Assembly: GCF_000004195.4 (NCBI RefSeq)
Contig: NC_030679.2
Span: 34,027,712-34,091,711 of the forward strand
Direction: 5' to 3'
Length of the DNA stretch: 64,000 bases
Source of the DNA: Xenopus tropicalis
Taxonomy: Eukaryota; Chordata; Amphibia; Anura; Pipidae
This document shows positions 12,037 through 24,170 of this stretch, one piece after another; positions within the stretch are counted from its first letter, which is position 1, and each line of letters begins with the position of its first letter. The notes under the pieces were generated by a model that ran no database searches, was not told the origin of the DNA, and saw only the letters and a list, made by a program, of their open reading frames with translations. A program made the position numbers and the translations under genes.

Positions 12037-13660
12037 GGCGTAGCATTCTTTTAGAAATGTTGTGTTAACTGCTTTAATTTTATGGCAAGCTTAACAACAT
12101 AGTAAGATTCAGCAAGACCTGCAAGACTTGCTGGGTTGAATCAGCATAATCTGAAGTTTTTTTCTATGACATTATGAAACTTACAGAATGCTTAATTTAT
12201 GGTTTTGATGATAAATAATAAATTCAAATAATGTAGAATGTTTGTCATGATTGTTTTTGTGCTACTTCTTTGAACCAGATAATATATATTGTTAGCTTTT
12301 GCAAATGCCGCCATTGCATACCGTTCATGTAGAATGAATCTCATATCTTTGAAAGCATTGTCTAATAGATCCCCATTAATATATAACAACATACATCATT
12401 TGTTTTCTGCATGCACAAACTCACATCTAGTCATACTGGACTCTATCTGCCATTAAATTGTCCAGTCACCCATTTTGCCTGAATGTCTCTGTAGGATAAA
12501 ACATCCAGCAAAGACCTTATTAACTTGCATAATTTTGTGAAGTCAGCAGCTTGATATGCACAACAGCTGTGGGGGGGTTAGTAGTTGTCTGAACATAACC
12601 TTTGGCAACTCAGTTGGAAAATATACGATCTGATACTAAAATGTGTTGCTTGGGGGCTTTTGCAAAGTAGCAAGGACATCCAACTTATTACTCAAAGGAC
12701 AGAGGCAATACACTTGAATAATACAGAGTGTATTAAGTGAATAGATCTTGATTTTACATATTAAAAAGTATGCAATATGTGTAATTGTACACATTTATCT
12801 TCTAATAACTTTCCTGGTAGACAATGATGAATGACAAATAGGCAGCAGAACGTTAGTTAGAATAGGAGATATGCATGTAAAATGATAGATAAGTAATATT
12901 TATAATAAGAACAATTAAATGTTTGTGCTGAGACCACAGTAACTACAGTAGATAACTTTTGGATGATGCAGAAAAGGGTCATAATTTGAAGGCTGTGTAA
13001 AGTAAAAAAGTGAAGAACAACTACTGAAATGTTTCTAAGGACTGATCCATCTATAATATATTGAAAGAGGATTTAAAAGTGAGCTTCACCTTAACATTAT
13101 ACTTACAAAAAATAGGGTATCATTATTGCACTGCATTTTGGATAAGCAAATGTGTTTGGCTGGTAAGTTTTGCAGCAAATTTAGCATTTTTACTAGAAAC
13201 CAACATGTTTACAAATTGTGAGAAAGGTGAGAAAAATACATAGTGGCTGTATTAGAGCTTTGCTATGCTGTTTTTTGCACCAGAAAAATGCCAACAACCA
13301 GTAATCCGACCCCCCCCCCCCCTTAAAAAAACAAAAACAACAACTATACCTGTACATATTATTGTATACAAAACTAAGGTTAGAAAAGGAAGGGCCCAGC
13401 CATTTTTGGCACCTTATATATAAGGTAACATATAGGTGACTGATTTACAAAGTCATATAAACTAGATATGATATAAAATCAAATTAAACTCGATCCTTGT
13501 TGAATTTATAAAATGTCACGATAACTCTGTAATCAGTTGTACTAAAATCACAAATTTTTCGAGCTGAAAGTATCGAAAAATGTTACTTTAAATGGAGGTT
13601 CATTTCCATGAATCCTCTCTATTTTTTCCAAACAGGGATTGTTAAGTTCACTTAAAACCG
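12037..13660. other. AT-rich intronic DNA
   Basis: No gene recognised. It holds a C-run at about 13310-13322 preceding an A-rich stretch. Nothing else I can name. Confidence 0.4.
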
Positions 13661-13928
13661 GGTGAAATAGAAAACAATGATAGGATTTACTTCCCCTTGA
13701 AAATAGGTGAAATAGAAAACAATGATAGGATTTACTTCCCCTTGAAAATAGGTGAAATAGAAAACAATTACGGTATTAATTTCCCCTTGAAACTGGGTGA
13801 AATAGAAAGCAATTATGTGATTAACTTCCTTTTGAAAGTGTGTGAAATAGAAACAATGATGGGATTAACTTTCCCTTGAGCGTGTTTGAAATAGAAAGCA
13901 ATGATGGGATTAAGTTCCCCTTGAAAAT
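13661..13928 (+). repeat. 45-bp tandem repeat, six units
   Basis: The motif ggtgaaatagaaaacaatga recurs at 13661, 13706, 13751, 13796, 13841 and about 13885, giving a 45-bp period (44 for one unit that lost a base). The first two units are nearly identical and later ones diverge. Because 45 is divisible by three, one frame stays open and reads as a 15-residue repeat (KIGEIENNDRIYFPL-like). There is no start context, splice support or known family, so I treat it as a satellite and not as a gene. Confidence 0.85.
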
Positions 13929-14798
13929 ATCAAAACATTAATAAATCACAAATTATGGGAGTTATTTTAGAAAAACTAGAATTTTTCAGAGAAAATTTTC
14001 CGAAAAACTTGAACTTTTTGGAAAAAAAAAATCTGAAAAATTGTGTACATGCAAAAACCCATTCATAAAATATCTAGACTTAAAAGAAAAAATCGACTTT
14101 TTCTCAAAATTGCTTAGTAAATGTGACCCATAATGTCCAGGAGTAATAATGAGCAAATCTGTTCTGTTTTGCTTGTAGAAAACGGCTGAGAAATGTTGTT
14201 TTGCTTTTTCCTACAATTCCTGTCCATATATTTCAATCCCCCTCTTGTCCTTAGCCCTGCTTTTTTTGATGCTATTGAAATCCCCTAATTGTTATTCATA
14301 CAGGTCAAACAATCAGGAAGCTTCATTCTTCCCCTGCTCCAATGTCTTCCAGGCAAACATTTTTCTGTTTGTATTTGCTGTAGTAAAAATGTTATACAGC
14401 TTCCTTCCCCCACAGAGTGCTTAAAACTAATGTGTTTGTTTTCCCTGCAGTCTTTATAAAAACTTAGCCTAAAGTGAAGCAGCGTTATCAAAGAACCAAC
14501 CTAATCCCACTATTAAAGCAACTTTGTGCTTAAATGGAAGACACACATACCGCATGAAGGCAAATTTAATTTTGAGTTCAAGGCAGAAGAAAAATTTAAA
14601 ATTCAGGTCACTTTTTTCAGGGACTGAGATTTTATTCTCAAGCGCTAGAAAAAAAAATATTTAGAAAGAATTGTTGCGGTCACGACTTTGAAGAAAAAGA
14701 AGTTTCACAGTAAGAAACAGACAGTGCAAGTGCTCAGTATATAGAATTCATTGGATTTAAACTCATTAATGATTTATAAAGTGATGAATACTTGGGGG
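13929..14798. other. AT-rich intronic DNA
   Basis: No gene recognised. The 68-codon minus-strand frame at 14285-14491 lacks any domain signal. Confidence 0.4.
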
Positions 14799-14949
14799 TA
14801 GTGATGAGCGAATCTGTCCCATTTCGCTTCAGCAAAATATTGAAAATGGCAAATGCATGCATCATTTTTTTTTACGCGCGTCGCAGCGAATTGTTGTCAC
14901 CCATTTCGTGAAAAAAATTCATGCCTGCCAATTATTTCGCCCATCACTA
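14799..14949 (+). mobile_element. hAT-like MITE, TAGTGATGAGCG family, short copy 2
   Basis: It is 151 bp, starts tagtgatgagcgaatctgtc and ends ttcgcccatcacta. It is flanked by a perfect 8-bp target duplication, cttggggg (14791-14798 and 14950-14957). Most of the interior is deleted relative to the 300-390-bp copies. The clean duplication shows a genuine insertion, not a decayed fragment. Confidence 0.9.
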
Positions 14950-14957
14950 CTTGGGGG

Positions 14958-15954
14958 CATTTTTTTCTGGTCGTGAAAGTCGTATAAACTCGACGTTGTA
15001 TAAATTTAAATTACTAGATCATTGTTGTATTTATACAATGTTGCGATAATGCTTGAATTCTTGAATGCTTGTTCATTTGAAAATTTCAAGTTTACATTAG
15101 AAAATCCCACATTTGTTGAGCCGAAAGTATCATTAAAACTGGAAAAATTAAAAAAATCTACTTTTTCTCAAAATAAAATGTAAATGTAAATAGTAAATGT
15201 GTCCCTTGGGAACACACCCCTCCCAGGGTGGAGATATCCCCAAAACTGTTAGTTGCAGCCTAGCATAGTCCATGAAATATCACATGACAGCAAGTCTAAG
15301 GAGTGATGCTTTTGATTGACATAGCTTTAACCAGCAGTGCAAGCCTGAAGGCATGTATTTTATAATGGTCGGTCGGTCTTGAACGATGCACTTGATTACA
15401 GGAACAATCCTTTTGCCTTTTGAGAAAGCCACTGGCTAAATGGAGACCATAGCCCTTGGGTTCCCCCCTCCTGCTACTTGGTATCATGGTATAGTGGTGG
15501 TATAATAATCCCTTAGGGATACCTCCACCCTCCTATCAACTTCATTTTTATGATGCTAATTATATGTTTTTCATCAAGGGATTTTATATTTATTTGGATA
15601 ACATTAAACTCTTTCTTGCACTCTCCCCAAGCACTCATCACTTTTTTGATCACTTTAGATCAATGAATTGGAAAGAGTGTGAGCAAAAAGGCAAACAATT
15701 CAAAAATGTATTAAAACAATTAATAATGAAGACCAAATGAAAAGTTGCTTAGAACTTGCCATTCTATAACATACTAAAGGTTTATTTAAAGATGAACCAC
15801 CCTTGCACTTTGACCTTATTGAAATCCACGAGAAGGGTTGTCTCTTACTGTGATAAAAGGCAATAATTACCCAGCATAATCTATGGTAATATAAAGTATG
15901 GCTACATTTAAAAGAAGAATGGTTATATTCTTTATGCATTTGTTCTCCTGTCTC
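14958..15954. other. Intronic DNA, possible old repeat
   Basis: The words ccctcccagggtggagatatcccc (near 15220) and gggatacctccaccctc (near 15516) are roughly inverse, which suggests a decayed 300-bp fold-back element at about 15200-15540. No gene. Confidence 0.3.
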
Positions 15955-16085
15955 CTATTCCTTATAGTTTGTAAACTCTCATTCCAACTACATATAGCCC
16001 TTAAATATCTATTCTGTCTTAGAAACTGTCCCCCTCTTTATGTTTACGCATTGTAAACTTGTGGCGCTATATAAATAAATAAATG
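15955..16085 (-). mobile_element. SINE fragment, reverse orientation
   Basis: It ends with gtggcgctatataaataaat, the reverse complement of the tatttatttatatagcgcc 5' block of the SINE seen at 2118-2428. The preceding cattgtaaact and ttgtaaactct blocks are also typical. Truncated and diverged. Confidence 0.5.
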
Positions 16086-16344
16086 CAAATACAAAGAAAG
16101 CTAATCACTTGGAAAAACGTAGCTAATTTGACCATGTAAATAAGACCTTCCTTTATTCACCTGGATAAATATGCCCCATATTGTCTTCGGTAGTGTTAAA
16201 CAACTGTGCTTATTATTCGCGTGACATGAAGTGCACTTGTAGTGATTTGGAAGCGAAATTAATACTACTGTTTTGTAGCTCTTATTGAAACTAACCGCTA
16301 AGGAATCCTTCTGTAGGAATAGAATAAAGCACAACTGAATGGGC

Positions 16345-16660
16345 TCCTTAATTATTAAAACATCACCGCGTCTCCCTATCTGAAATAAAGCAAACTGCTA
16401 TTTACAGATATGTGTCCCGCTAGATTCGGCGTTAATTCCGAGATTAATGTGCAATTACATCTGAAATTATTCATGAAGTCATACGGCAGCTTATTGCAAC
16501 ATGACCTTCTGTGTTCGTGCTGCTCACCTTAAGTGCGGAACACTGTTATTTGATTTTGCAAAAGCAGAAACGATTTTTAATAACCCTTATTTCGGGATTA
16601 TTAAAGAATGAAAAACGCAGCAGTTGATGGTAGCAACTGCTAAAATTGCTCTCCCTATGG
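16345..16660. promoter_or_regulatory. Candidate conserved non-coding element
   Basis: This patch is unique-looking, keeps intact CpGs (caccgcgtctcc, gattcggcgttaattccg, tacggcag, aagtgcggaac) and is rich in homeodomain-type cores (ttaattatta, gattaatg, taataaccc, gattatta). It contains no repeat signature. Large introns of developmental neuronal genes such as teneurins often hold enhancers with this texture. That is inference; only cross-species alignment can confirm it. Confidence 0.3.
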
Positions 16661-17329
16661 GATTCTGATGTATGTAAATAGAAATGTACACTAAAAGAAG
16701 TTTAAATAGTGTTAATACACTGCATATGTTTTAATGAAGTGCAAACATATGTTTTCCTTAACTATTAAGCAGCCAAATTCAAGAGCCACAGCTTCTACAT
16801 TTCTATTTATTCCTTTTAATGTTTCTGCTATTAATGTGTTTGTTTTTACCACACTTTTTCCTCTACAGAACACCACCACCGCACAAAAAGAATTATATTC
16901 ACACCAGCCAATCAGATATTAATTGTAATTAAAATTATTCCCCAAAACGTGCTTACCACTGGGATAAATGGGAACTGTTATACTAGCAAATACTGTATAT
17001 TCTGTGTGTACTAAATCCTGTGTTCTTTCCTGAAGTAGATACAAAGTTTTATCTGTATGGCTGTGATTGGCCTCGGGGTAACAGTGAGGGACCTTAAGGC
17101 CTAGTGCCATGTGGAGGAAATCTATGACAAAGCTTGTTTCAGAAAGAAGCTTGACTAAATTGCCTTAGGTTCTGACTACTACAAGCAAGGATATGTCAAA
17201 TAGCCCACCCTCTCTGGTGGGTTACATATGAATTCATTGATACTTATTTCTAACACTTACGTTTTTGTTTTGTTTTTTTAGCTTACAGCTTTCTAGAAAA
17301 TGTACCTAGAGCAGAGCTGCCCCCTGCCA

Positions 17330-17620
17330 AGACCATAAACTAGGAAACAAACTAACTTAGCTCCAAAGGTTGCATTGCAAATGAAATAGGGATCAATGGC
17401 ACAGTTTACAGAAAAGATAACCAATAAGCTCTGTAAAACAACATTGCATTCTACAGAGCTTTTCTGTTTACTGCAGTGTAACCTGTGCCTTTTCTGCTTT
17501 CTTCCAGTTTGAAATACTGTGACTACATATCAGTTTGTTCTAAAGCAAAGATTTACCAATGCAGGGTATATTATATTTTAATTACTTTGAAACACTATTG
17601 CACCACTATTTAAGTGATTT
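17330..17620. mobile_element. Decayed T2-type MITE fragment
   Basis: The inverted pair agagctttt(c)tgtttac and gtttacagaaaa, together with gtaacctgtgccttttctgc and aaagatttaccaatgcaggg, matches the interior of the intact T2-like element at 50338-50778 (cctgtgccttttctcc, ttttaccagtgcaggg). The terminal TTAA repeats are not preserved. Confidence 0.5.
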
Positions 17621-19620
17621 GACTGGTCACTGTGGGGAAAATGCTTATTTACCACCTTTATTAGGGGCATAGTTATGAAAATTCAAACTAAGGACTCATA
17701 TAAGCCTTGTCAAGTTTGCCGACTGTGATTTGGCATTGTCTGACCATTTTGACGAATGAAGGTTTATTAGATTGATGGGGAAGAAAATGGGACGACAGGG
17801 AAGAACATGGAGATAGTGGGTATTGCTGAGTGGAGGAGAAGATGAACTGGAATTCAACTGTACTCTCAATTTAGGATTAGGGAGAGTAAGTAGAGTTTAA
17901 TGGCTGCTGTAGTTAAAAAAACCAAGGGGCTATCAGGGAGCTGGAAAAAAAGAGAATGGAGTTAGTTATCTAATATTTTGATATGGCACCGATTTACCAG
18001 TTTGCCATGCCAATGGGAGAAGTTTGAAAGTAATCATATTACTCTTTATTGTCAAAGGCAGAACAGTGCTGTTTTCTGGAACAACGGGAACATATCAATC
18101 TCTGTAAAGCTGTATCTAGTGTGTGCCATTGTCTAAAAAATCCCTTCATAGACTATTATATATATATATATATATATAATTTAAAGAATGATGTTCAAAT
18201 GGGTTTTTCATTGCTTGCCACACTAATGCAATACAATCATCCAACTCTGTCAGAATGGCATATAATCTTCTACTACAATAAAATAGAAAAACATTTCTAT
18301 CAAGGTTTGAAGGTGGAGGAAATCCCATTGATTTCAGTGTTTTTGAACACCATCATTTTGAATATAGCATTATTGAAAGAAAAGTATGCTAACCTCTAGA
18401 GCAAGAGACCCTTCCAAACCACCAATCTTTGCATTTGCAACTTACCATTCATGTGTTTACAACAGACAGGTCCACATTAATAATGGTGTGTCAAGTTGCC
18501 ACCAGATTTCCTCTCCAAAAGTAGCAAAGACAGGAAAAAATAATATTATACAGGTCAAAGACCAACAAATATGACAGCACAATACGCATCAGAGATACAT
18601 TTTGTAATCAGCGATCGAATTGTATAAATGGGCCCTCAGTCATCGACAAAGCTCATTATAAGCAATTTTTTCCTATTCAAGTTAAATTTGATTTAATGCA
18701 AAGTATTTCAGTTATGACCGTTCTCTCTTGCTCACCGCTCACATCAAACAAGCCATTAGCATACAAGTATATTAGCAAAGGGCCAATTGACCTTTTGAAA
18801 AAAGTCTTGTCTGATTTGAGTTAATTTTGTTAGGGAAAATAAAATAACAAGAAATCATTGCCTGCATTTATATCAGTATAAAGGAAATACTACAGCATTG
18901 TTACAGTACCTCTAAGTATTTTTGCAGCTAATTTCCTAAGAACACAGAGAAAAAAAATCTTGAAAAAAAAAACAAAAAACAGCAGAGCACTGAACCAGCA
19001 AATTAAAAAAAACTCTGAAATTGAATTAACGGCAGCACTGTTATGCATTATGCATATTACCTTTAAAAAATTAAACCTGGCATATCAGAATAAATCTGGA
19101 CATCCCTAAGGCTTTAGAATAGAAAGTACAGAGCCTGTTAGTATTAAGACACATTGCATGAGAATGTGAATGTAACCTAACCTCAGTGTTCCTTACATCT
19201 ACAGGGGGGAAAGCACACCATATTTATACAACTGTCCCACACTGATAGACTTCTCCTACTGAAACTAAATCTGTACTGTGTGCACTGCGGGAGTCATTGT
19301 AAGGCTCTTTCATGCTCTTTGTATCATGCTGGACACATTTTAGCATGTTCTTTTAGTCTCTGGCATCAGAAGGCTTGTCCATCTGCTCATGTCCTTCGTA
19401 AACCCCCGGTCATTACTCACAGTCATGTGTAGAATCATTAAGTGACAGCTTTTACACACCCCCTGCACACTTTTATTTAGAAACTGAAATTAAATATTAT
19501 ATTCCTAGCCCCTTATTTCACCACAGAAAATTCATGGTCGTGTCAAAAAAAGTTGCGGTTCCGTCAAAAAAGGTTTAAAAAATTGCCCGTGGCAAAAAAC
19601 GCTTTGCAAATTTTTCTTAA
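17621..19620. other. Gene-free intronic DNA with a (TA)n run
   Basis: A (TA) run of about 22 bases lies at 18157-18178. Near 19540-19610 there are gtcgtgtcaaaaaaagttgc and tgccaaaaaac-type words that recall the interior of the hAT-like MITEs, but no ends are visible. The 116-codon plus frame at 18049-18399 spans the TA run and has no domain. Confidence 0.35.
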
Positions 19621-20095
19621 GTTACACCACTGATTGCTTCTATGGGCAGCTCAAAAGCTGATCATAAGGCAATCTCCCCAAGTGCCAAGTGATGGTGATA
19701 CTAGCTTCCACTGAAAGCAAACAAAATGGCATCAGCTGAGGATCTGCAGTCCTCAGCAGAGAAGATTCTCTGGCTGGCTCATATTTAGACAGTTTATGCA
19801 TCCTCACCTTTGTGGTGGAGCTCTGAAAACCCAGGTATAGGTGAGTAGTTACACCACTGATTGCTTCCATGGGCACACTTGAGCCAACTCATAAGTTGAT
19901 CATAAGGCATTCTCCCCAAGTGCCAAGTGATGATGATACTAGCTTCTACTGGATGCAAAGAAAATGGCATCAGCTGAGGACCGCGTTGGGCACTGTCTGC
20001 AGCCCTTAGCAGAGAAAATTCTCTGGCTTGCTCATATTTATGCAGTTTATGCATCCTCACCTTTGTGGTGGAGCTCTGCAAACACTGGTACAGTG
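19621..20095. repeat. Two-copy tandem duplication, about 227-bp period
   Basis: The sequence starting gttacaccactgattgcttc at 19621 restarts at 19848 and runs in parallel through aagtgccaagtgatg, ggcatcagctgagga, tctctggct and atgcatcctcacctttgtgg. The second copy has two small extra segments. Both minus-strand open frames (19640-19876 and 19794-20138) are products of this duplication and show the same peptide twice. No known family. Confidence 0.8.
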
Positions 20096-20789
20096 GAGTT
20101 TGAGTTAATCTTCTTGTACATAATACAGTTAGAAGCACTTACACTTAACTGTGCACCTGAAGGTATGACTTCCGGCAGATTCACATAACACCACAACTAC
20201 AATTTATTTTTCAGTAAATCAAGTGAAGCAAACATCTAGCCACATTTGTATATTCCCCTCTAGGTAAAAATAAAAAAAAACTTTGTGAGGGATGGAAATT
20301 TCAAAAATAATCTTTAAATTCAAGGATAGCAATAAGGGAGCTGCACATACCATCAATTATGGACAAGCAAAAGACACAATTTCAAGATTTCCATGGCTTA
20401 GTTGCCTAATCAGCACTGAAAGAGTTAGCCACAAGAGTTGTGTTTTTCATATAGATTATGATAAGGACTAAATGTCCCCTTTACTTGGCTGCTCACATGA
20501 CTACTAGGATTTAGTGACAATTCCATTCATTTACCTCCATTATTATACAGCAGGGATGTAATCATGTAACAGGGATTACCATGGAAACTTCTAGAATCAA
20601 AAAGACAATTCGTGATCCTTTGAGTAACCATGTCAACCTGAGCTGTGTGTTGAAAATACTTAGAAATACTGACAGAAAAGTTGGCATTTCCATTATAACA
20701 TTAGGCAGATGCTTAAAACTACATTTTAATTGAAGGAAATTAGTAAAAATTGCACACAAGTCCAAAGAGATAATAATAAAAATATTTAG
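20096..20789. other. Intronic DNA, nothing recognised
   Basis: No gene, RNA or repeat identified. Confidence 0.4.
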
Positions 20790-20955
20790 GGGGCTATGTA
20801 ATAAAATGCACTAAGTTTGCCCTGAAGCAACAACCCATAGCAACCAATCAGCAGGTAGAATTTACTGGTCACCTATTTAAAAGCAAAGATCTTATGGGTT
20901 GCTATTGGTAACTGCTCCTGGGCAAATATAATGTTTTTTTTTATTTCATAAGGGG
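20790..20955. repeat. Fold-back repeat, Xenopus type
   Basis: The left half (ggggctatgtaataaaatgc, then tttgccctg, acccatagcaacc) is the approximate inverse of the right half (gggttgctattgg, cctgggcaaa, tttatttcataaggggg). This matches a fold-back repeat I recall as frequent in Xenopus DNA. Probably a MITE; class not assigned. Confidence 0.55.
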
Positions 20956-22069
20956 GTTAGAGTTTTCAGACTAGACAATGCTTTTGATTGTTGTGTGAAG
21001 TTTTAGTTACTAATTCCAATATCATTTGCTTGAAGACTTGATCTGCACTGCGTCTATTTAAATGTTATCCATTAAATGTATGTTAGATACCAAATTATTG
21101 GAAGCAAAGATAGGTGAATATGATAGGATAATATGGATAAATATTTATATTTACAGACATTGATAAATATCCTATAATATTATAGGATAAAATCAATGAG
21201 TCCGTTTACATGTGAAAAGTTAGACATTTCATTACAAGTCTATTGATATATGCAATGATGTTCTGTCTGCCAAACTTTCAGTAAGTTTTCCCCCCTTTTA
21301 TTGTCCATTTATGGCTTTGAAACGCTTCCAAAGAAAGGCATAGATAGTCTTCCTTTTATATTCTGTGGCTTTATGACTAACCTTTCCAAACCACCATTGC
21401 TAGACCATTTGTTATCTCTATTATGCAATGTGCCACGAACAGAATTTAAATTGGGTTGGAGCAAAAAAGCCATGCTCTTCCATCAGTTACAGAGGTTCTT
21501 GTGCGAGTCTAACAGCTTGCTTTGCTACTTTAATGCCCGACTCATTGGTGATTATAAATTCATTCAGCTTCCACAACCGTTACTTTATTGTGCTCTGTTT
21601 TGTTCCAAATAATTAAGAATCCTTTGGGACTTAATCTGCAAAGAAGGCTCAAGCTTCATACTACAGTATTCAGCGAGTTTTTATTATACTTTTCTAATCT
21701 TGGTTGTTTGCACATTTCTATATGGTTTTGAGTGCAGGACTTTTAAGGAAAGGGAGGCATAGTCACTGCTTTCTACTCTATTCTGTTTGTGCTGCTTTAT
21801 TTTTTTATTTTTATGAACAAAAGGCAGTCTAATCTAGAATTAATAGCAATGCAAGTTTGAAAAGTAGTGAACCACGATTTAAAAATTTTCCCCTAGCTTC
21901 AAGGATGGGGATTTTACTTTTCAGCTAAATGAATGTTCCTACATTGTTAATGTTCCTCTGCAAATAATTTTGAAATGAACATTGTTTTGGTTAAGACTGG
22001 CTAAGAATTTTCCTTTTTTGTTCTAAGATGAATGAGGAATAAGGAATGAGGAATAAAATTAGTGAAAAC
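20956..22069. other. Intronic DNA, nothing recognised
   Basis: AT-rich. The 103-codon plus frame at 21301-21612 has no recognisable domain and no close splice or start context. Confidence 0.4.
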
Positions 22070-22400
22070 AAGCAAGTACTGCAATGTTACTGTGAAGAGC
22101 ACCCAATGGTGCTCTATTCCCCCGCACCGCATTCAAGATTACAGTGCCCATGACCACCATGTTGATTGTGGTGCGGCAACAGTATACTCGAGCCATGGAC
22201 CCTATTGAGGAGGGATACCCTGATTTGGAAAAAGCCTTACGTAACATGACGACCCACATGGAGACTTATGAAGCTCAGCAGGTTTGCATAGGGCAAGTCC
22301 TGGATGCCTTACTCTTCTAGATGCCAGCCACTCCTTCAGAGTCTGGCGGTTTCCCAGCCTCAGAAGCTCCGCCACCCTCCCACAGCTACCACCTTGAATG
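22070..22400 (+). pseudogene. Possible LTR-retrotransposon gag fragment
   Basis: A GC-richer island in AT-rich intron. An ATG at 22195 opens a 41-codon frame starting MDPIEEGYPDLEKAL and closing at TAG 22318-22320. The following bases continue as a proline/serine-rich linker (PATPSESGGFPASEAPPPS). A charged helical N-terminus followed by a proline-rich linker is the usual layout of Ty3/gypsy-type gag. No capsid, LTR or primer site is visible, and the stop interrupts the frame. It could also be an unrelated old coding fragment. Confidence 0.3.
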
Positions 22401-23064
22401 AACTCTACAATATATGGTAAAGGGAAATATCTCTGGTTTTATGCAGGTATTCTTGTAGAAGCAGTTTTTGGTTGGCCAAAGTCTGGTGAATTATAACTAC
22501 ACTCTCCAATTGACTCAGTGTTTGCCTCTCCCCAGTTAGAGACTGGGGACAATTAAATGTATCCAAGCTGTTTCTTTTTAGTTTGTCAATAAACAGAGAA
22601 CAGGTACAAGGCAAGTAAAGGGCTAGCTCTCACTGTTACTCAACACAATGCTTACTCAGCCATTTAAGATATATTGATTGTTGTTTCCCTGTTTGCAACT
22701 GTTTGGGGTATACCACAGCCCATATGGCTACCCATGCCTTTGTTTCACATGAAAGAGACAGTGATGACAGTATCCCTTTAGCAGTTAGTAATTGAAAAAT
22801 AAATAGAGTTCCCCAACATACAAGTCTGCAAGAAACATAATGGGTACATACACATGCACTGTTCTCCTTTAATAAGTTAAATGTATTTCTCATCTCAATA
22901 GGGAATAGAAACAATAACACATTCTAAGTAATGCAGCTTGGACCTCTGTAAAATGTAAAATGGAATTGTCTTTTAGTGGAAATGGGAAAATTGTATTTCA
23001 TGTCTTCTCACTTCAAAGGGATTTAATAGTATGTCACTGATCGTTAAACATCAATGTGGTAACA
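22401..23064. other. Intronic DNA, nothing recognised
   Basis: No gene or named repeat. The minus-strand frame at 22636-22920 has no domain. Confidence 0.4.
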
Positions 23065-23626
23065 CTTAAATATAGCAAATAATTCACTCTGCCATTTAAA
23101 ATGTTATGTTAAACCAACAAATGTATTTTTGTAGTTGTGATATTGGTGTGTAGGCAGCCTTAGTGCATTGTGTCTGAGTCTGAGTTTTCAGAAGGAGCCA
23201 GCACTACACATTAGAACTGCTTTCAGATTGCCTATTGTTTCTCCTACTCCCATGTAACTGGAGGAGTCCAAACCTGGACTTTGATTTTTTACTATTTAGT
23301 TCTATTCTGATATCTACTGGAAGCTGCTATCTTGCTACCTTCCCAATGTTCTGCTGATTGGCTGCTGGGGAGGGAAAGGTAGGGGGGTGATATCACTCTA
23401 ACTTGCAGCGCAGCAGTAAAGTGTGACTGAAGTTTATCATAGTCACATGGTTGTGGCACCCTGGGAAATGAAGAATATGTCTAGCCCCATGTGAAATTTC
23501 AAAATGAAATAGAAAAACATCTGTTTGTTTTTTTAAACAAAGACCTTCTATGCAGGATTCTGCTGGAGAAGCTCTAATAACTGATGCATTTTGAAAAAAC
23601 GTTTTCCCATGACAGTATTCCTTTAA
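23065..23626. mobile_element. T2/Kolobok-like MITE, second copy, left end lost
   Basis: The interior (caaataattcactctgccat, ggagccagcactacac, atgtaactggaggagtcc, ctgctggagaagctct) parallels the element at 294-783. The right end cccatgacagtattcctttaa is preserved and ends in TTAA at 23623-23626. It carries about 120 bp near 23395-23530 that is absent from the first copy. The left terminal repeat is not recognisable. Confidence 0.7.
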
Positions 23627-23720
23627 AGGAAAACTATACCACCAGAATGAATACTTAACCAACAGACAGATTTTATGTTAAAGAATCTCGCCAAACTGGA
23701 ATATATATATGTGAAAGGTG
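23623..23720 (+). mobile_element. Second T2-like MITE end abutting at the same TTAA
   Basis: TTAAAGGAAAACTATACC begins at the very TTAA that closes the preceding element. The text continues cagaatgaatacttaacc, aaagaatctcgccaaactgg, which matches a different T2-type family I recall from Xenopus. Only about 100 bp remain; the other end is not found. Confidence 0.6.
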
Positions 23721-23740
23721 ATGCAGGGTAGCATATGGAA

Positions 23741-24075
23741 AGGGAAAATATATTAGAGAAAAGAAAGTAAGGAAGATAAATACTCCTCAGATTTCCAATT
23801 TATCCTATGCAGACATTTTCCATCTGTTTGTTTTGAAACATTTTTGAAAAATGTGAGGAAAAAAGAGAGGAAAAATAAAATGAGAACTAACGAAAGCACA
23901 GAGATACTATTTATAAGACAGAAAAATGAAGAAAAGGGAAAAGAAAGGGAAATAAGATTGACACAAAGGTAAGAAAAATAGAGAAGGGGGATGCAGTGCA
24001 TAAGATATGAGGCAACTAATCGAAATAAACTGTAAACTGGAGAAAGAAAATGGAAACAAAATACAACATTTGGAC
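23741..24075. other. Purine-rich tract
   Basis: The plus strand is strongly A/G-rich (gaaaagggaaaagaaaggga, gagaagggggatg). Stop-poor frames on the opposite strand (23753-24142 and 23907-24167) follow from that composition and encode S/F/L-rich low-complexity sequence. Confidence 0.5.
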
Positions 24076-24170
24076 ACTCTATTTGCTTTGATGCAGGAAT
24101 AGAACAAATGGTTTTCACTATTCCTATCTTGTACATAGGCACAAAGTGGCACTACTCCCCTTTGCAACTC

